A stretch of 54,011 nucleotides of DNA from an uncultured SAR86 cluster bacterium (GTDB lineage Bacteria; Pseudomonadota; Gammaproteobacteria; Magnimaribacterales; AG-339-G14), in contig CACJRI010000010.1 of the NCBI GenBank assembly GCA_902595715.1, positions 1 to 54,011 on the forward strand, given 5' to 3'. Below the pieces are notes generated by a model that worked only from the letters and a program-made list of their open reading frames with translations, had not been told where the DNA came from and ran no database searches. Made by a program: the position numbers and the translations under genes. Positions within the stretch are counted from its first letter, which is position 1, and every line of letters begins with the position of its first letter. Shown in pieces: positions 25,337 through 33,928 of this stretch.

Positions 25337-26125
25337 CTAGTTTTTTAAAAACATTACCATTTTGTATCTTTTAGGCCGTCTATTTTTAAATTCTGCAATA
25401 GTCGTTTCTTTGAAGATGGAATTTCTTCCTCCAGAAAAACTATTTCCTAATATATATGCTTTGCTGTAGCCGCAATCTTGCAAAATTTGTATTGAAGACA
25501 AACAGTTCTTTAAATTTCTTGTCATCTCCATTTCTAAAGAAACTACTGGGGAATCAGAAATGAGAATTTCTTTAGCACCTCTCAAGGCAGCTTCTTCATG
25601 CCCTTCTATATCTATTTTTAAGTAAGATATTTTGCCTAAATTATTCTCAGACTTAAAATTATCAAGTTTCTCAACCTGAAAGATCTCATTTGAATCTAAA
25701 TCTTCAACAATTTTACCTGAGCTAAGGTTTCCCTTATCAACAAAAGCTTTTAAAGCTTCTTTTTTATCGGACAGCCCTAAATTAAGAGGCTTAATATTGC
25801 TCACTGATGAGGCATTGATCTCTAAAAGCTTAAAAACTTCTTTATTTGGCTCGAAAGAAAAAACCTTCTCGAAGATTCTTGAAAAGAATAATGAATGATT
25901 ACCAATGTTAGCGCCTGCGTCTATGCAAATCTTTTTATTGAGTTGCATTGACGAAAAGAACTTTTCTAAAGCGTAAAGCTCTCTTTTCTCAAACCAACCA
26001 TCTAGAATGATTTTTTGGGTTATGTAGTCATTTGCATAAGTAGCAATAGGTAAATTGATTAAGGAACTTTTCTTTGCAGCACGTTTTATTGCTCTTGAGA
26101 GAATAAATCTAGTAAGAAGATTCAT
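25337..26125 (-). CDS. FkbM-family SAM-dependent methyltransferase
   Basis: A 262-residue methyltransferase. The SAM-binding loop is CIDAGANIGNHSLFFS (about residues 67-82), followed by FSFEPNKEVFKLLEIN and the FkbM hallmark YLKIDIEGHEEAALRGA (about 168-184). The family O-methylates sugars, polyketides and other hydroxyls, and is frequent near surface polysaccharide genes. No glycosyltransferases are nearby here, so the acceptor is unknown. The N-terminal 30 residues are basic. Confidence 0.88.
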   Translation of the reverse strand: MNLLTRFILSRAIKRAAKKSSLINLPIATYANDYITQKIILDGWFEKRELYALEKFFSSMQLNKKICIDAGANIGNHSLFFSRIFEKVFSFEPNKEVFKLLEINASSVSNIKPLNLGLSDKKEALKAFVDKGNLSSGKIVEDLDSNEIFQVEKLDNFKSENNLGKISYLKIDIEGHEEAALRGAKEILISDSPVVSLEMEMTRNLKNCLSSIQILQDCGYSKAYILGNSFSGGRNSIFKETTIAEFKNRRPKRYKMVMFLKN

Positions 26126-26148
26126 GATGAATTCTATGTTTGTTTTTC

Positions 26149-26694
26149 TTATTGTGCATTAGTTTTTGTTTGCCAAAATTTAAGCATCTTTGAAGTTGTA
26201 TCATCTTTTGCAAAAAAATGATGATACAGAGCTGCGCCAATATGGATGATAATTAATAGTATGATTGCGTTTGTACAAAACTCATGGAAATCTCTAATTA
26301 GATGAAAGGTGCTTTGATTGTGAAGCGCAAAAGCCAAATCAATACCGAAAACTATTATTGGGTCTGACGCAAAGCTCGCCATAGATATTCCAGTTATTAT
26401 GAGACCCGCCATAAGAAAATATAAAGAAGAATGTCCTAATTTTGCAGAAACAACCTGCCAGGCAGGCATCGTTGATGGAAGTTTTGGAGCTCCATAAAAA
26501 TATCGTAATCCTATTCTCAGAATAAATAGAAAAGTTACGATCATGCCAGCTGTTGCATGATCGGCTCGTGACTCAAGTCTGTCCCATAACTCCATATTGC
26601 CGCCAAACTTTTGGGCGACATTAAGATCTAGCATGATTATGATTGCCATAAGCCAATGAATTATTTTTTGTGTCTTTGTGTAATCTATAGTCAT
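26149..26694 (-). CDS. Cytochrome b561-family di-heme membrane protein
   Basis: A 181-residue protein with four membrane helices and the heme-ligand histidines of the bacterial b561 family. One His starts helix I (IIHWLMA), one is in RADHATAG, one in LGHSSLYF, and others are in FHEFCTNAIILLIIIHIGAALYHHF. Members move electrons between quinol and an acceptor such as oxygen or superoxide. It could support the nearby oxygenases, but no direct link is visible. The next gene upstream, DUF2237, is 9 bases away. Confidence 0.9.
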   Translation of the reverse strand: MTIDYTKTQKIIHWLMAIIIMLDLNVAQKFGGNMELWDRLESRADHATAGMIVTFLFILRIGLRYFYGAPKLPSTMPAWQVVSAKLGHSSLYFLMAGLIITGISMASFASDPIIVFGIDLAFALHNQSTFHLIRDFHEFCTNAIILLIIIHIGAALYHHFFAKDDTTSKMLKFWQTKTNAQ

Positions 26695-26703
26695 AAAAAA
26701 GGC

Positions 26704-27075
26704 TTAATCTAAATCAATTGCATATTTTTTAAGCACCTCTAAATCTATAATTTTTATAGATTTCTTGTTTGTTCTTCTCAAATAAATCTTTGGCGCTTTG
26801 TCATTTTCATAAGCTTCTTTCCATCTCTCTGCACAAACACACCAGTGATCGCCTTCTTTTAGCCCAGGAAAGTTGAACTCATCTCTTGGCGTTGAAAGAT
26901 CATTGCCTCGAGATTTAGAAAACTCTAAAAAATCCTCTGTGATATACGCACAAACAACATGCAGGCCCTGGTCCAAATTATCGGTGTGACAAAATCCATC
27001 ACGAAAAAAACCAGTAATGGGATTTGAACAACATTCCTCTATTTCTTCTTCAAAAACATTGAATTGTTTTTCCAT
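26704..27075 (-). CDS. DUF2237-family protein
   Basis: A 123-residue soluble protein of the DUF2237 family. It begins with a Cys-containing start (NVFEEEIEECCSNPITGFFRDGFC), then DNLDQGLHVVCAYITEDFLEFSKSRGNDLSTP and GDHWCVCAERWKEA, all near-invariant segments of this family. Function is unknown. The conserved Cys, Trp and Asp residues suggest ligand or metal binding. One base separates it from the DUF4149-like gene upstream, so they are cotranscribed. Confidence 0.88.
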   Translation of the reverse strand: MEKQFNVFEEEIEECCSNPITGFFRDGFCHTDNLDQGLHVVCAYITEDFLEFSKSRGNDLSTPRDEFNFPGLKEGDHWCVCAERWKEAYENDKAPKIYLRRTNKKSIKIIDLEVLKKYAIDLD

Positions 27076-27076
27076 C

Positions 27077-27463
27077 TTAGGTGACGACCAAAATTATAAG
27101 ACAGAGTACTAAAGTGGATAAAGTAAGTATTACACTCAATAAGTGCAGATACTTAAAACTTTTATCTCTTCCTTCGTCCCTTGCTTTGTTTGTTGCCGGA
27201 ACAATCCAATAAGAAATGCTCATAAATAGCAAAGAAACAAAGAATAGTGCCTGAAGCGAAAGACGATCACCAATTATTGATAAGATAAAACCCATGAGAC
27301 TAAGAACTGCCACATTTAAAAATAATTTTGGAAAAATAGCTCTTAAAAAAGGTCCGGCTTGTTCTTCGGAGTACACTTTAAAAATAGTAGGAGCATTCAA
27401 AGCTGCTTGAAACAAGATCATTCCAGCCATTAGGCCTGCGAGAAAAATAAATAGACTATCCAT
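27077..27463 (-). CDS. DUF4149-like four-helix membrane protein
   Basis: A 128-residue protein with four membrane helices, in the style of DUF4149/TMEM205-like proteins. The first helix contains AGLMAGMILFQAALNAPTIF, the loop FLRAIFPKLF precedes the second helix, and a polar NKARDEGRDKSFKYLH segment lies between helices 3 and 4, where the family's Arg and His residues occur. No function is established. It is the first gene of the minus-strand run and is divergent from the acidic protein gene at 27522. Confidence 0.7.
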   Translation of the reverse strand: MDSLFIFLAGLMAGMILFQAALNAPTIFKVYSEEQAGPFLRAIFPKLFLNVAVLSLMGFILSIIGDRLSLQALFFVSLLFMSISYWIVPATNKARDEGRDKSFKYLHLLSVILTLSTLVLCLIILVVT

Positions 27464-27521
27464 TTAAATTGATTTTAAGATATGAAGTATATTAATTTAT
27501 TAACTAATTTATTGGAAAAAA

Positions 27522-28013
27522 ATGATTGAAAGAACTGTCTATGGAAATATGGAATGGTGGGATGTTGCAGAGCAACCAGATGATTTTGAGAGTCTCCCAA
27601 GCGAATTCAAAGAAGCTTTCGATTTATGGAAAGAAGATGGTGAGAAAAACTTTGAAAAGATAGTTTCATTGCTTGAAGGTTTTTTAGCTGGTCATTTTGT
27701 TGCAGAAAATATTTATGATTTTGAAGAATTTTTCGAATTTGAGAGCTTTCCGGAAGCGGAAAGCTATGAACTGCAGCTAGTTGGCGTTTCTTTTGAAGAT
27801 GCAACGCCTATTCCTAAAGTAAAAACTCAAGCTCGTTTTAGAGTGCCCTTTTCCGATGATGTAAATTTTGAGTCACTAGAAGAAGACTTAGAGGCTAAAG
27901 GATCTCGCTTATGTGACTGCATTAGTTTTCGATGGATTTTGGATGAACTAGATGACTACGACACCTCTTTTGGAGATAATCTTGGAACAGAAGCACTTTT
28001 GTTAGAAGATTAA
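27522..28013 (+). CDS. Acidic soluble protein of unknown function
   Basis: A 163-residue, strongly acidic protein that I do not recognise. Its central half is dense in Glu, Asp and Phe (FEEFFEFESFPEAESYELQ). The later part has predicted strands (QARFRVPFSDDVNFESL) and ends in a Cys pair (RLCDCISFRW) and an acidic tail. There is no signal peptide or membrane helix. The arsC-family gene follows with no spacing at all (stop then ATG), so the two are very likely translated from one message. Confidence 0.6.
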   Translation: MIERTVYGNMEWWDVAEQPDDFESLPSEFKEAFDLWKEDGEKNFEKIVSLLEGFLAGHFVAENIYDFEEFFEFESFPEAESYELQLVGVSFEDATPIPKVKTQARFRVPFSDDVNFESLEEDLEAKGSRLCDCISFRWILDELDDYDTSFGDNLGTEALLLED

Positions 28014-28364
28014 ATGACTCAAGCTTTTCTTTTTCACAACCCTAGATGCAGTAAGTCTAGACAAGCCCTAAATCTCCTTGAGCAAGAAAAAGAAAATTTT
28101 GAGGTTTTCATGTATCTCGATGAGAAGCTCGAAAAAGATTTTTTGAAAGAAATAATTCAAAAACTTGGTATCTGTCCAAGAGATCTTTTGAGGAGAGGAG
28201 AACCTGCATATAAAGAGAATAATTTAAAAGATTCTAATATTTCAGATGAAGAAATCATTAATTTAATGATTGAATATCCTAAGCTCATTGAAAGACCAAT
28301 TTTTGTAAAAGGGTCTAAAGCTATAGTTGGCAGGCCGCCAGAAAATGTTTTGAAGATTATTTAA
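28014..28364 (+). CDS. arsC: Arsenate reductase ArsC-family protein
   Basis: A 116-residue thioredoxin-fold reductase of the glutaredoxin-linked ArsC family, which reduces arsenate to arsenite in the cytosol. The catalytic Cys12 is in NPRCSKSR. The three arginines that bind oxyanion in E. coli ArsC fall at the same positions here: Arg60 (LLRRGEP), Arg94 (IERPIFV) and Arg107 (VGRPPENV). It is shorter than plasmid ArsC (141) but normal for the chromosomal form. No arsenite pump is adjacent. It directly follows the acidic protein gene and abuts the convergent DMT transporter gene. Confidence 0.88.
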   Translation: MTQAFLFHNPRCSKSRQALNLLEQEKENFEVFMYLDEKLEKDFLKEIIQKLGICPRDLLRRGEPAYKENNLKDSNISDEEIINLMIEYPKLIERPIFVKGSKAIVGRPPENVLKII

Positions 28365-29243
28365 TTAATCTCTCAAAAGTTTTTTAGGTTTAAAAATATT
28401 TGTTAGTCCTATACCAATTAAAATACACAAAGAGCCAAGTATGACCTTCTGATCTATAGCCTCATTTAAAAATATTGCCCCCCAGAAAATTCCTGTTATG
28501 GGTACCAAGAAAATTATCGAAGAGGCTTGAACTGGGGAGGATCTTTGTAACAAAACAACATAAGCAATAAATGAGATGCCTGTTGAAACTAGTCCAAGGA
28601 ATAATGTTGCTAAATAAGTTTTTAGTGACAGATCAAATGAAAAAGATTGTGGTTCAGACAGAAATAATGGAATTGAAAAAATAAAACCTGACAGCATAGT
28701 TGCAGAAGCAAGAGCAGATGAATTTATATGGTTCAATTTAAATAAGACATTGTTTGAATATGCATAACAAAAAGCTCCAATTAGGCATAAAGTTACTGGG
28801 AAAAATACTACTCTAATTTCATCGAGTCCTATAAAAATTAAGAGACCAATAAATCCTGCTAAAAGACCAATTACTTGGAGAAAGGTGGTATTTTGTCTAA
28901 AAAGTAAGATTGCAATAATTAGGGCAAATAAAGGTGAAGTTCCATTTAATATAGAAAGCATACCAGCGGTAAGTTCTTGAGCAGACCAAGCAAAAAGAAA
29001 GAAAGGCAAAGCGGCATTTATAATTCCAAGCAAAATCAAAGAGGGAATCACTTTAGACATCTTTAAAAATTCTTCCTTATTAATAAACAAAGGCCCTAAT
29101 AGAAGAGCAGCAAGTAATAGCCTTATTGACACTAAGTGAGAAGGAGAAATTTCTTCTACTACTAAGCGTGTAAACATAAAAGAAGCTCCCCAGCTAAGAC
29201 TCACAAATAAAACTAGCAGCCAATTGATAATTGTTGTCTTCAT
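28365..29243 (-). CDS. EamA/DMT-family transporter
   Basis: A 292-residue protein of ten membrane helices arranged as two EamA repeats (about residues 6-137 and 148-283). The first repeat carries SWGASFMFTRLVVEEISP and the LSILNGTSPLFALIIA region. The second carries SSPVQASSIIFLVPITGIFWGAIFLNE, the usual end of the second repeat. The family exports amino acids, nucleosides and other metabolites, and the substrate cannot be told. It ends exactly next to the arsC stop with no bases between. Confidence 0.92.
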   Translation of the reverse strand: MKTTIINWLLVLFVSLSWGASFMFTRLVVEEISPSHLVSIRLLLAALLLGPLFINKEEFLKMSKVIPSLILLGIINAALPFFLFAWSAQELTAGMLSILNGTSPLFALIIAILLFRQNTTFLQVIGLLAGFIGLLIFIGLDEIRVVFFPVTLCLIGAFCYAYSNNVLFKLNHINSSALASATMLSGFIFSIPLFLSEPQSFSFDLSLKTYLATLFLGLVSTGISFIAYVVLLQRSSPVQASSIIFLVPITGIFWGAIFLNEAIDQKVILGSLCILIGIGLTNIFKPKKLLRD

Positions 29244-29264
29244 TATTACCTAAGCTTTTCTGAA

Positions 29265-30125
29265 CTAATTCAAAGCTTCTTTTTCGTGAGTGGTTGGTGG
29301 GCCAAAAAAATGGTCTATGGCTTGTCTCAAGCTTGAAGCTTTTTTCATATCAAGAAATATTTTATTCCAGCCCATGAATGTTATTTTAACTGGGTTAAAG
29401 GTGTTTACATTATTTACAAGACCGTAATTCACAGGACTTTCTTCAGGCTGAAAAGTACCAAACAAGCGGTCCCAAATAATAAGTAAGTTTCCATAATTTT
29501 TATCTATGTATTCTGGGTTTGAGCCGTGATGAACTCTATGGTGGGAAGGAGTATTAAAAAGCCATTCCAGGGGCCCTAACTTGCCAATAATTTGGGTATG
29601 CCCCACTACCCCCCATAAAGTACTTATGACTCCAGCTATTGCAATCATTAAGGGGTCTAAGCCTAAAATTGGTAACACCATAAAAAAAGGCACTTTTGAA
29701 ATTGGGCCAAACCATGCTTGTCTGAAGGAAACTGCAAAATTCATTTCTTCGCTGGAATGATGACTCATATGAATTGCCCAAAGAAATCTAACCCGATGAG
29801 AAAGCCTATGATAAATATAAAATACTAAGTCTATTAAAACGAAAGTTAAGATCCATAAAACCCAATTTGGCAAGATCATTACTAAATCAACAATTCGAAA
29901 CTGATATAAAAAGAAATGAAACCCAACAATGGATCCTTTGATGGCAAATCCCATTAAGATATTTCCAAAGAGAAGTCCTGAGGTACACCAAGTATCGCCA
30001 GAGTTGTAGTAATTCTTGTTTTGCCAGTTTGAAATCAAGACCTCAAATAAAATAAGGGCCAATATGATAGGAACGCCAAAGGCATAAACATCTGTGATGG
30101 TGAGTTCTGTCATTTTTCGGAACAT
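29265..30125 (-). CDS. Second AGMO-like fatty acid hydroxylase superfamily protein
   Basis: About 286 residues: three N-terminal membrane helices and the full set of di-iron histidine boxes HRLSH, HMSHH, HTQ and HRVHH. The surrounding text (RFLWAIHMSHHSSEEMNFAVSFRQ, PSHHRVHHGSNPEYIDKNY, IIWDRLFGTFQPE) matches the alkylglycerol monooxygenase/sterol desaturase group. It lacks the extra C-terminal helical domain of the paralogue at 20149. The start is uncertain: ATG at 30125 or 30113. A frame open back to 30203 would begin with TTG at the divergent start, and I reject it. The substrate is unknown, with lipids the likely class. Confidence 0.85.
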   Translation of the reverse strand: MFRKMTELTITDVYAFGVPIILALILFEVLISNWQNKNYYNSGDTWCTSGLLFGNILMGFAIKGSIVGFHFFLYQFRIVDLVMILPNWVLWILTFVLIDLVFYIYHRLSHRVRFLWAIHMSHHSSEEMNFAVSFRQAWFGPISKVPFFMVLPILGLDPLMIAIAGVISTLWGVVGHTQIIGKLGPLEWLFNTPSHHRVHHGSNPEYIDKNYGNLLIIWDRLFGTFQPEESPVNYGLVNNVNTFNPVKITFMGWNKIFLDMKKASSLRQAIDHFFGPPTTHEKEALN

Positions 30126-30202
30126 TATATAGCCAGTTAAATCAATATTCTTGTTTTCTAAAAACTTCTGGTTTAAATTGCCCCATCTAAAAAAAGAAAC
30201 CA

Positions 30203-31177
30203 ATGAAAATAGTAGTCGATAGCCTGATAAGCAAACTTTATGAATCAGAAATTCTAATGCTTGATCCTAATATGGAAATTATTGTGCTGAACCCTGAGGA
30301 TCATACAAATCCTGCTTGGGGAGATGTTCCGGAAGTTGATGCCTTATTTTTGTCTTATCAATTTCTTTTTGCGGTGCGAGACCACAAACATCTTTTCGAA
30401 CCTATGTTGGAAGTTGCGAAAAAAGCTAAATTCATTCAAAGCGGATATTCGGGAATGGATGATCCTTTTTTGCAAGCAGTCTTGAAAGAAACGAACGCAA
30501 TCGTTGCAAATGCAAGCAGCATATATGGCAAACCTATGGCCAATTACGTTTTAGCGCAAATGTTGAGATGGAACAAAAGAATTGATCTTCATATTGAACT
30601 GCAAAAAGAAAAAAAATGGATGCCAAATGGAGGAGACGGGGAATTAACGAATAAGAATTTACTCATTTATGGATATGGGGGTATAGGAAAAGAAATTGCT
30701 CGAATTGCAAAGTCATTTGAAATGAACGTTACTGGTGTTAGAAGATCGCCTGTTACTTGTGAATTTGCTGACGAAGTCAAAACTCCAGAATATTTAATGG
30801 ATATGTTGCCTTTTGCAGATTTTCTTGTCACGGTTTTGCCGGATAGCGAACATACAAGAAATATAATTGACAAAAAAGTTTTCAAACAAATGAACCCGCA
30901 AAGTATGTTCATTAATGTCGGTCGAGGCAGTGCTGTGAATGAAGCAGATCTTGCGGAAGCATTAAATACTGGTGAAATTGCTGCTGCGGCTTTGGATACC
31001 ACAAGAAAAGAACCTCTAGAGAAAGACTCTCCTCTTTGGGAGGCAAGCAATTGTTACATTACTCCTCATGATTCAGCCCACTCCTTAATGTCTCTGCCGA
31101 GATCGTTTAATCTTTTTCTTGAAAATGTCGCTAACCTAAAAGATGGCAAGCCGATAAAAAATCTATTTGAGCTTTAA
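30203..31177 (+). CDS. D-isomer-specific 2-hydroxyacid dehydrogenase
   Basis: A 324-residue NAD(P)-dependent dehydrogenase of the D-2-hydroxyacid family. The nucleotide-binding GYGGIG is at 157-162. The catalytic triad is complete with Arg241 (NVGRGS), Glu270 (TRKEPL) and His289 (TPHDSAH). These enzymes reduce 2-oxo acids such as glyoxylate, hydroxypyruvate or phenylpyruvate. Which one cannot be read from the sequence. It is followed after 3 bases by rlmN, so the two probably share a transcript. The divergent AGMO-like gene starts 77 bases or more away. Confidence 0.9.
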   Translation: MKIVVDSLISKLYESEILMLDPNMEIIVLNPEDHTNPAWGDVPEVDALFLSYQFLFAVRDHKHLFEPMLEVAKKAKFIQSGYSGMDDPFLQAVLKETNAIVANASSIYGKPMANYVLAQMLRWNKRIDLHIELQKEKKWMPNGGDGELTNKNLLIYGYGGIGKEIARIAKSFEMNVTGVRRSPVTCEFADEVKTPEYLMDMLPFADFLVTVLPDSEHTRNIIDKKVFKQMNPQSMFINVGRGSAVNEADLAEALNTGEIAAAALDTTRKEPLEKDSPLWEASNCYITPHDSAHSLMSLPRSFNLFLENVANLKDGKPIKNLFEL

Positions 31178-31180
31178 ATT

Positions 31181-32293
31181 ATGAAAACAAATCTTCTTGG
31201 TATGTCTTTAGATGCCATGGAAAAATTTTTCGTATCTTTAGGAGAAAAGCCCTATCGAGCTAGACAAGTTTTTCAATGGATTCATCAAAAAGGAATTTCA
31301 AACTTTAATGAGATGAGCAATCTGTCAAAGGACCTAAAGTGTATTTTGGAAGAAAAAACAGAAATTAAGCCCCCAGAAATTGTTTATGAGAAAGATTCTA
31401 AAGATGGCACTCGGAAATGGGTATTAAGTGTTGGAGAAGGTGATTTAGTTGAGATGGTCTTAATTCCTGAGGGTAAAAGGGCTACTTTATGCGTTTCCTC
31501 TCAAGTGGGCTGCGCTGTTGACTGTAGTTTTTGTGCTACTGGAAAACAGGGCTTTTCAAGAAACCTATCGACAGCAGAAATCATAGGACAAGTTTGGGTA
31601 GCGGAAAATTCTTTTGGAACACCCAGAGATCACGGTTCAAAGAATGTAACAAACATTGTGATGATGGGTATGGGAGAGCCTTTGCTGAATTTCGAACCAG
31701 TAACTGAAGCTATGAACTTGATGATGCACGATAAAGCATATGGACTTTCCAAAAGAAAGGTTACTTTAAGTACCTCTGGATTGGTGCCAATGATAGATAA
31801 GCTTTCGGAAGTTACCGATGCAGCATTAACCATTTCCCTTCACGCTCCCAATGACAAGTTACGTGATGACTTGGTGCCCCTAAACAAAAAATATCCAATT
31901 AAAAAGCTCTTGGATGCGGTAACGCGTTACGTAGAAAAATGTGGTGATCAAAGAAAAACTACCATGGAATACATTTTAATAAATAAAGTAAACGACTCTT
32001 TAGACAATGCAAAAGAATTAGCAGAAATATTAAGAGATATTCCAAGCAAGATTAATTTGATTCCCTTCAATCCATTTCCTGGAACAGAATACAAAAGACC
32101 TTCAAATATGAGAGTGGAAACTTTCAAAAAATTCCTTCAAAAACAAGGTTACATTACAACTGTAAGAACCACTAGAGGAGAAGACATTATGGCTGCATGT
32201 GGTCAGCTAGTTGGAAAAGTAAATGATAAAACCAGACGAAAGGAGAGATCACAAAACAAAAGAAAACGAATTTCTACTAAGTTAATTGGTTAG
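31181..32293 (+). CDS. rlmN: 23S rRNA (adenine-2503-C2)/tRNA-37 methyltransferase
   Basis: A 370-residue radical-SAM enzyme that methylates C2 of A2503 in 23S rRNA and A37 in some tRNAs. The iron-sulfur motif CxxxCxxC is at Cys111, Cys115 and Cys118 (CAVDCSFC), and the essential methyl-carrying Cys340 is in MAACGQL. The N-terminal HhH-like region with PYRARQVFQWIHQKG is also as expected. The C-terminal tail is very basic (RRKERSQNKRKRIS), as is common for RNA binding. The last 12 bases overlap the convergent pssA. Confidence 0.96.
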   Translation: MKTNLLGMSLDAMEKFFVSLGEKPYRARQVFQWIHQKGISNFNEMSNLSKDLKCILEEKTEIKPPEIVYEKDSKDGTRKWVLSVGEGDLVEMVLIPEGKRATLCVSSQVGCAVDCSFCATGKQGFSRNLSTAEIIGQVWVAENSFGTPRDHGSKNVTNIVMMGMGEPLLNFEPVTEAMNLMMHDKAYGLSKRKVTLSTSGLVPMIDKLSEVTDAALTISLHAPNDKLRDDLVPLNKKYPIKKLLDAVTRYVEKCGDQRKTTMEYILINKVNDSLDNAKELAEILRDIPSKINLIPFNPFPGTEYKRPSNMRVETFKKFLQKQGYITTVRTTRGEDIMAACGQLVGKVNDKTRRKERSQNKRKRISTKLIG

Positions 32294-33034
32294 ATTATCT
32301 GAAGATTTTTTTAGACGATTTTTACGAAAGATAAAATATGCCACAGGTATGCCAATAATATAAAGGATTCCAACCACAGATAGAAACTGCCATAAAAAAT
32401 TTATCATAAGTAGAACTAAAACTACGAAACCGACAAAAAACCTTAGGAAAAACTTCCTATTTACGGTTATGTTTAATTCTTTAAATGAAAATGTTGGAAT
32501 TTTGCTGACCATCAGCAAGCCAACTAGACTGGTATATATTGCGACCACCTCAGGGTTTTCTATCCCCCAATTGAAACCGAGAAAAGAATGAATCAAGGGT
32601 AGCAAAATCAGCCCTGCACCTGATGGAGTTGGTACTCCTAAAAAATAACCTTGTTTTTGAGCATCCTCTGTTGGCGGTAAATTTAAATTGAATATAGCAA
32701 GCCTTAAACAAGCAAAAACAATAAAGGCAGTAACAGCAAGATATCCCCAAATAGCTAATTCTTCTAAAATTCCAAAATAAACTAAAATTCCAGGAGCCAC
32801 TCCAAAACTCAAAAAATCAGCCAGTGAGTCAAGCTCTGCTCCCAAATCAGATTGAGTTTTTAAGAGTCTTGAAAATAATCCGTCTAAGACATCGCAAATT
32901 GCAGCAATAAGAATGCACACAACTGCAGCTTTGAAATCTTCTAAAACTGCAAACCTTATAGAGCTGAGACCAAAACAAAGCCCAGTTAAAGTGATTAAGT
33001 TTGGAATAAAATTCTTGATGCTTCTTTCAGACAT
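32282..33034 (-). CDS. pssA: CDP-diacylglycerol-serine O-phosphatidyltransferase
   Basis: A 250-residue membrane enzyme of the CDP-alcohol phosphotransferase family, making phosphatidylserine from CDP-diacylglycerol and serine. The active-site pattern D51-G52..R56, eight residues, G65..D69..D73 is complete, with Ser55 where Ala is usual. Six to eight hydrophobic helices surround it. The opening SIKNFIPNLITLTGLCFG is typical of the Bacillus-type PssA rather than the E. coli phospholipase-D-type enzyme. It lies 5 bases after psd in the same direction, forming a complete pathway to phosphatidylethanolamine. Confidence 0.92.
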   Translation of the reverse strand: MSERSIKNFIPNLITLTGLCFGLSSIRFAVLEDFKAAVVCILIAAICDVLDGLFSRLLKTQSDLGAELDSLADFLSFGVAPGILVYFGILEELAIWGYLAVTAFIVFACLRLAIFNLNLPPTEDAQKQGYFLGVPTPSGAGLILLPLIHSFLGFNWGIENPEVVAIYTSLVGLLMVSKIPTFSFKELNITVNRKFFLRFFVGFVVLVLLMINFLWQFLSVVGILYIIGIPVAYFIFRKNRLKKSSDNLTN

Positions 33035-33039
33035 AATTG

Positions 33040-33846
33040 TTAACTCGCAATGATGCTCTCTCCAGCAGTGACCTTTTGTCCCAGTTCCACTTTTGGATCG
33101 TAATTGGAAGGAAGATACACATCAACACGGGAACCAAACCTTATAAGACCAAATCTTTCACCAACCTTTAGTGAATCAAAAAGATTCACAAAAGAAAGGA
33201 TTCTTCTTGCAATTAGCCCTGCTATTTGAACCACAATGATTTCTTCATTTTTATTATTTTCTAGCACGAGAATATTACGCTCATTATGTTCGCTTGCCTT
33301 GTCCAAACTGGCGTTTATAAATTTGCCAGGAACATAGATTATGTCTTTGATGTTACCTGCAACTGGAGCTCTGTTTACATGGACATTGAAAACATTCATA
33401 AAGACCGAAATTTTTAGTAATTTCTCAGAACTTTTTACCTCATTAGGTGGAAAGGTTTTTTCTATTTTGCAGATAACGCCATCTGCAGGAGAAATTATGC
33501 CTGCTTCAGGCGAAGGAACTATTCTTTCTGGATCTCTAAAAAACCATAAAACGAAAATCGTTAAAAGGAAACCTAGAATTCCCAGAGGAAAGTAAAAAAA
33601 ACCCAATAAAGAAGAAAGTAAAATGAATATCAAAAAAAACTTATAACCTTCAGGATGAACTCGCTCAAGAGACAGCCAAAAAATAACTACTCCCATAGAA
33701 GAAATCAAAAGGTTCTGTGAACCAGAAAAAATAACAAATCCGATTAGTTCGCCTAAAAAACTTGAGATTGCTCCGGCAGCAACAAAAAACAGTCCAAAAA
33801 ACATCAATAATTTTCTTAAAATTCTCATCGGAGAGGAATTATACAT
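33040..33846 (-). CDS. psd: Phosphatidylserine decarboxylase (short, pyruvoyl type)
   Basis: A 268-residue proenzyme that converts phosphatidylserine to phosphatidylethanolamine. Several N-terminal membrane helices (about residues 12-102) are followed by FFRDPERIVPSPEAGIISPADG, NVHVNRAPVAGNI and the self-cleavage site RFGSRVDVYLP. There Ser239 would become the pyruvoyl group, with GS cleavage instead of the LGST of the longer E. coli type. A start at an internal ATG (33828) is equally possible, as neither has a clear ribosome site. It forms an operon with pssA and is divergent from the NAPE-PLD-like gene. Confidence 0.92.
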   Translation of the reverse strand: MYNSSPMRILRKLLMFFGLFFVAAGAISSFLGELIGFVIFSGSQNLLISSMGVVIFWLSLERVHPEGYKFFLIFILLSSLLGFFYFPLGILGFLLTIFVLWFFRDPERIVPSPEAGIISPADGVICKIEKTFPPNEVKSSEKLLKISVFMNVFNVHVNRAPVAGNIKDIIYVPGKFINASLDKASEHNERNILVLENNKNEEIIVVQIAGLIARRILSFVNLFDSLKVGERFGLIRFGSRVDVYLPSNYDPKVELGQKVTAGESIIAS

Positions 33847-33928
33847 ATCTAAAATGTTTTGAATAAATTTCTCTATGTTTTAGATTCAATAAGATTACAA
33901 TAGCGCTTCGAAATGCGAGCTGATTTCT

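Noticed and set aside
30126-30203. A longer AGMO-like protein starting with TTG at 30203
   Set aside because: It would need a TTG start overlapping the divergent dehydrogenase start codon. The extra residues are not part of the family, and ATGs at 30125 and 30113 are available.
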